Shown here: positions 24,695 through 26,855 of the stretch, piece by piece
Numbering within the stretch: the stretch's first letter is position 1
Layout: each line of letters opens with the position of its first letter
Assembly (NCBI GenBank): GCA_947448675.1
Contig: CANFOR010000008.1
Coordinates: 1-26,855 of the forward strand
DNA length: 26,855 nt
Direction of reading: 5' to 3'
Origin: Betaproteobacteria bacterium
GTDB taxonomy: Bacteria; Pseudomonadota; Gammaproteobacteria; Burkholderiales; Burkholderiaceae_C
Notes under the pieces: model-generated
What the model saw: only the letters and a program-made list of their open reading frames with translations
Told to the model about the DNA's origin: nothing
Database searches by the model: none
Program-made: the position numbers and the translations under genes

Positions 24695-24720
24695 GCTATA
24701 ATTTTTATAGCTGCTTACGC
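24695..24720 (+). repeat. Dispersed AT-rich repeat upstream of the terminator
   Basis: GCTATAA (24695-24701) and TTATAGC (24705-24711) form a perfect 7-base inverted repeat with a TTT loop, followed by TGCTTACGC. It contains TGCTATAAT (24694-24702), identical to an extended -10 box. It is the same family as the copies at 14035, 5324 and 11184, and runs directly into the terminator stem. Confidence 0.75.
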
Positions 24721-24748
24721 CCGCCAGTACTTGCTTGCGGGCGTTTTT
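24717..24748 (+). terminator. Rho-independent terminator after the response regulator
   Basis: ACGCCCGC (24717-24724) pairs perfectly with GCGGGCGT (24737-24744) over a 12-base loop, followed by a T run to 24748. It ends the kinase-regulator operon and separates it from folD. Confidence 0.9.
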
Positions 24749-24775
24749 ACTTCTGAAAACCATTACTTTTAAGCT

Positions 24776-25624
24776 ATGACTGCTCAACTGATCGACGGCA
24801 ACGCCTTGTCACGCCAACTGCGCACCGAGGTCGCCACCCAATGCGCGCAGCTAAAAGCCCGTGGCATCACGCCCGGGCTGGCCGTGGTACTGGTGGGCGA
24901 CAACCCGGCCAGTCAGGTCTATGTGCGCAACAAGGTCAAGGCCTGCGCCGAAGCCGGCCTGCATTCGGTGCTGGAGAACTACGACGCTACGCTCAGTGAA
25001 GCGGCCCTGCTGGCACGCGTCGAGGCGCTCAACCGCGACCCGCAGATCCATGGCATCTTGGTGCAGCTGCCCCTGCCTGCGCACATCGACGCACAAAAAA
25101 TCATTGAAGCCATTGCGCCAGCCAAAGACGTTGACGGTTTTCACGTGGCCAGCGCAGGCGCGCTGATGACGGGCATGCCTGGCTTTTGGCCCTGCACACC
25201 TTTCGGCTGCATGAAGATGCTCGAGAGCATTGGCTACAGCCTCAAAGGTAAGCACGCGGTGGTGATAGGCCGCAGCAATATCGTGGGCAAGCCCATGGCC
25301 CTGATGCTGCTGGCGCAAAGCGCCACTGTGACCATCTGCCACAGCGCCACGGCTGACCTCAAAGCCATGACCTTGCAGGCCGACGTGATCGTGGCCGCCG
25401 TAGGCAAACGCAATGTGCTGACCGCCGACATGGTCAAGCCCGGCGCGGTGGTGATCGACGTGGGCATGAACCGCGATACACAGGGCAAGCTCTGCGGCGA
25501 TGTCGACTTTGAGGGCGTGCGCCAAGTGGCCAACTATATTACGCCCGTGCCCGGGGGTGTAGGGCCCATGACGATCACCATGCTCTTGGTCAACACCTTG
25601 GCCGCGGCGCAGGCCAGCATTTAA
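24776..25624 (+). CDS. folD: FolD: methylene-THF dehydrogenase / methenyl-THF cyclohydrolase
   Basis: The product has 282 aa, full length. Visible motifs are the substrate site with Tyr49 and catalytic Lys53 (SQVYVRNKVKAC), GILVQLPLPAHI, DVDGFH, the NADP site GRSNIVGKPMALML and the C-terminal PVPGGVGPMTITML. It interconverts 5,10-methylene-, methenyl- and 10-formyl-tetrahydrofolate in the cytosol for one-carbon metabolism. The ATG lies 28 bases after the terminator, so the promoter must be in or near the repeat/terminator segment. It converges on the next gene, and the two stop codons share the four bases TTAA. Confidence 0.97.
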   Translation: MTAQLIDGNALSRQLRTEVATQCAQLKARGITPGLAVVLVGDNPASQVYVRNKVKACAEAGLHSVLENYDATLSEAALLARVEALNRDPQIHGILVQLPLPAHIDAQKIIEAIAPAKDVDGFHVASAGALMTGMPGFWPCTPFGCMKMLESIGYSLKGKHAVVIGRSNIVGKPMALMLLAQSATVTICHSATADLKAMTLQADVIVAAVGKRNVLTADMVKPGAVVIDVGMNRDTQGKLCGDVDFEGVRQVANYITPVPGGVGPMTITMLLVNTLAAAQASI

Positions 25625-26289
25625 CCGTGCGAGCGCGTGAATTTAGCCATGTTCGAATTGGCCGCACGTGAAGCGTAGCGCTTTGGCACGACTGTAAGCG
25701 GCATGGTCGTGGCTTTACGCAAGCCGTTTACATTGCTGCTGATTTTGCGAATCAGCATTTCTGTCTTGCTTCTAAACGCATTGCCTTGGTCGAGGCCTTG
25801 TTTGCGGGCAACGGCATCTTCTAAGGGTTTGACCAAGGCGCGCAATTGCACCATATTGCTGGCGCGTTCTATGGCTATTTGCATTCGCCAACTTTTGACC
25901 ATGCCCAAGTGCTCTTTGCAGACATCTATCAAATGCAGATACAGGGCCTGGTAGGCTTGCGCTTGCGATTCTGGCTTGCTCACACCCGCTTCGCTTGGCG
26001 CGCGGTTGGACGGCCTCAATGGCCGCACCTGCGTCTGGGTAGGCAAGCGCGTGACGGGCTGTACAGAGGCTGCCGAGGCCTGCTCTTGTTTGGCAATATA
26101 GCCACCCAACTCCAACAGGTCGAGGCCGTTATCGGGTGCGCCGCGCGCAAGAAAGAGGGCATGCAATTCATCCACCGTTTTGCGCCCGTCCACCATGAAC
26201 AAAAGCGATGCCAACTGCGGCTCAATGCAGGCCTTGGAACGGTTCAATTCCGCAACACCTTTTTCTGTCTTGATATAAACCTGTGCCAT
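25621..26289 (-). CDS. Uncharacterised protein with N-terminal regulator-like domain
   Basis: The product is 222 aa from the ATG at 26289. A GTG two codons upstream is also possible. The N-terminal 70 residues (VYIKTEKGVAELNRSKACIE, then LLFMVDGRKTVDELHALF) look like a small winged-helix-like fold seen in Burkholderiales hypothetical proteins. A Pro/Ser/Arg-rich linker (about 74-108) and an alpha-helical C-terminal half follow. No signal peptide or membrane segment is seen. The function is unknown, and the fold guess is only from pattern. It is convergent with folD, overlapping at the stops. Codon use is ordinary to slightly relaxed. Confidence 0.75.
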   Translation of the reverse strand: MAQVYIKTEKGVAELNRSKACIEPQLASLLFMVDGRKTVDELHALFLARGAPDNGLDLLELGGYIAKQEQASAASVQPVTRLPTQTQVRPLRPSNRAPSEAGVSKPESQAQAYQALYLHLIDVCKEHLGMVKSWRMQIAIERASNMVQLRALVKPLEDAVARKQGLDQGNAFRSKTEMLIRKISSNVNGLRKATTMPLTVVPKRYASRAANSNMAKFTRSHG

Positions 26290-26503
26290 AGCCACTGCCC
26301 ACGCGATAAATAAAACGCAATTTTCGCTCTACATTGGCACGCAGAGTGCATGGTCACGGCGCTTTTACCATAGGCTTACACAGTTGCATGACGCGCTTCA
26401 CACTTTACACAAGGGGCGTGGTGCAACCTCTACAAAAATGCCAACTATTGCCAGCTTCCCAATCGGCATTTTGCTTGCCAAAATGGGGTTGCTGCGCTGG
26501 CCT
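26290..26503. other. Gene-free stretch between the unknown gene and the DUF11 gene
   Basis: This stretch is 214 bases and somewhat AT-richer than the genes. It must hold the promoter of the reverse-strand gene ending at 25621. I see no strong -35/-10 pair. Apart from the inverted repeat at 26435-26472, nothing else stands out. Confidence 0.5.
26435..26472 (-). terminator. Possible terminator of the DUF11 gene
   Basis: AAAATGCC (26435-26442) and GGCATTTT (26465-26472) are perfectly inverted, with an inner ATTG/CAAT pair (26447-26450, 26460-26463). On the reverse strand the stem ends in TTTTTGTAG. It lies about 30 bases past the stop of the DUF11 gene. Confidence 0.45.
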
Positions 26504-26855
26504 TCAACTGCCCGTAGCTGTAACCCCGCAGGTCAATTGGAAGCTGACGCTGGAGTTGGCCGGAAAGCTCGGAATAGCCAAACCCGGGCTTTGGAAGCCG
26601 CTCACACTCAGCGCTGCTGGGCAAGTGGCACCTGTTGCCGAACACGTGAGAGCTGTGCAATTGAGCCCCGTAACAATGGCGTCTTGCACCGTGGTTCCAT
26701 CCGCAGCCGAAGGCCCGGCATTGCTGGCAACGATGGTGTAAGTGGTGGTAGCGCCTGCAGCCAAGCTCGTGGTGCCATTGCTTTTGCTGATGGATAAATT
26801 GGCCGCCAATTGCACGGGGGTTTGTACACTGGCGCTGCTGGCCGCTGCCAGGCCA
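26504..26855 (-). CDS. DUF11-repeat surface/secreted protein, C-terminal part (cut by window)
   Basis: The reverse frame is open from the window edge for 116 codons. It reads LAANLSISKSNGTTSLAAGA, then TYTIVASNAGPSAADGTTVQ and a terminal FQLTCGVTATGS followed by the stop. The pattern of a beta-sandwich with YTIVASNAGPSAADG is the DUF11 (conserved repeat) domain found in tandem in large exported adhesin-like proteins. A Cys pair appears in NCTALTC. The protein ends at a domain boundary with no sorting signal visible. The N-terminal part, export signal and repeat number lie outside the window. Confidence 0.8.
   Translation of the reverse strand, partial: GLAAASSASVQTPVQLAANLSISKSNGTTSLAAGATTTYTIVASNAGPSAADGTTVQDAIVTGLNCTALTCSATGATCPAALSVSGFQSPGLAIPSFPANSSVSFQLTCGVTATGS

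Noticed and set aside
1..26855. CRISPR array, rRNA or tRNA genes
   Set aside because: No regularly spaced direct repeats of 25-40 bases and no tRNA-like cloverleaf or rRNA sequence were noticed. The only tandem repeat is the 12-base coding one.

Overview
The window looks like a chromosome segment of a high-GC betaproteobacterium of the Burkholderiales, most likely the family Comamonadaceae. The evidence is the glmU / Lrp-type regulator / glmS arrangement, the type II secretion gene order, the strongly GC-biased third codon positions, and several copies of a short AT-rich dispersed repeat (core like GCTATAATTTTTATAGCTG) of a kind I associate with that family. No rRNA, tRNA or CRISPR was found.

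Layout. Positions 2-8813 hold a compact type II secretion operon on the + strand: gspH (cut by the window edge), I, J, K, L, M, N, D and E, mostly with 4-base overlaps or gaps. A reverse-strand GT39/ArnT-like membrane glycosyltransferase (8818-10407) separates gspE from gspF (10467-11711). Then come a cN-I-type 5'-nucleotidase, glmU, a convergent Lrp/AsnC regulator with a repeat-encoded tail, and glmS read divergently from it. GlmS and GlmU together make UDP-GlcNAc from fructose-6-P.

The stretch 16679-18859 is accessory DNA with lower GC and different codon use. I read it as a decayed integron: the 5' end of an integron integrase gene (intI, 81 codons left), an attI-like region, two cassettes pointing away from intI (a 181-aa exported protein and a 128-aa membrane protein), one well-formed attC, a second attC reduced to its first core box, and next to that box the 3' end of an IS110/IS1111-type element. 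This is the most interesting part of the window.

From 18860 the ordinary chromosome resumes: xylulokinase, a NodB-type polysaccharide deacetylase coupled to it, a large PAS sensor histidine kinase with its FixJ-like response regulator, a strong terminator joined to a copy of the dispersed repeat, folD, a convergent uncharacterised gene sharing its stop region with folD, and at the right edge the C-terminal part of a reverse-strand DUF11-repeat surface protein.

All calls rest on reading the sequence and translations and on recalled family knowledge. No database search was run.
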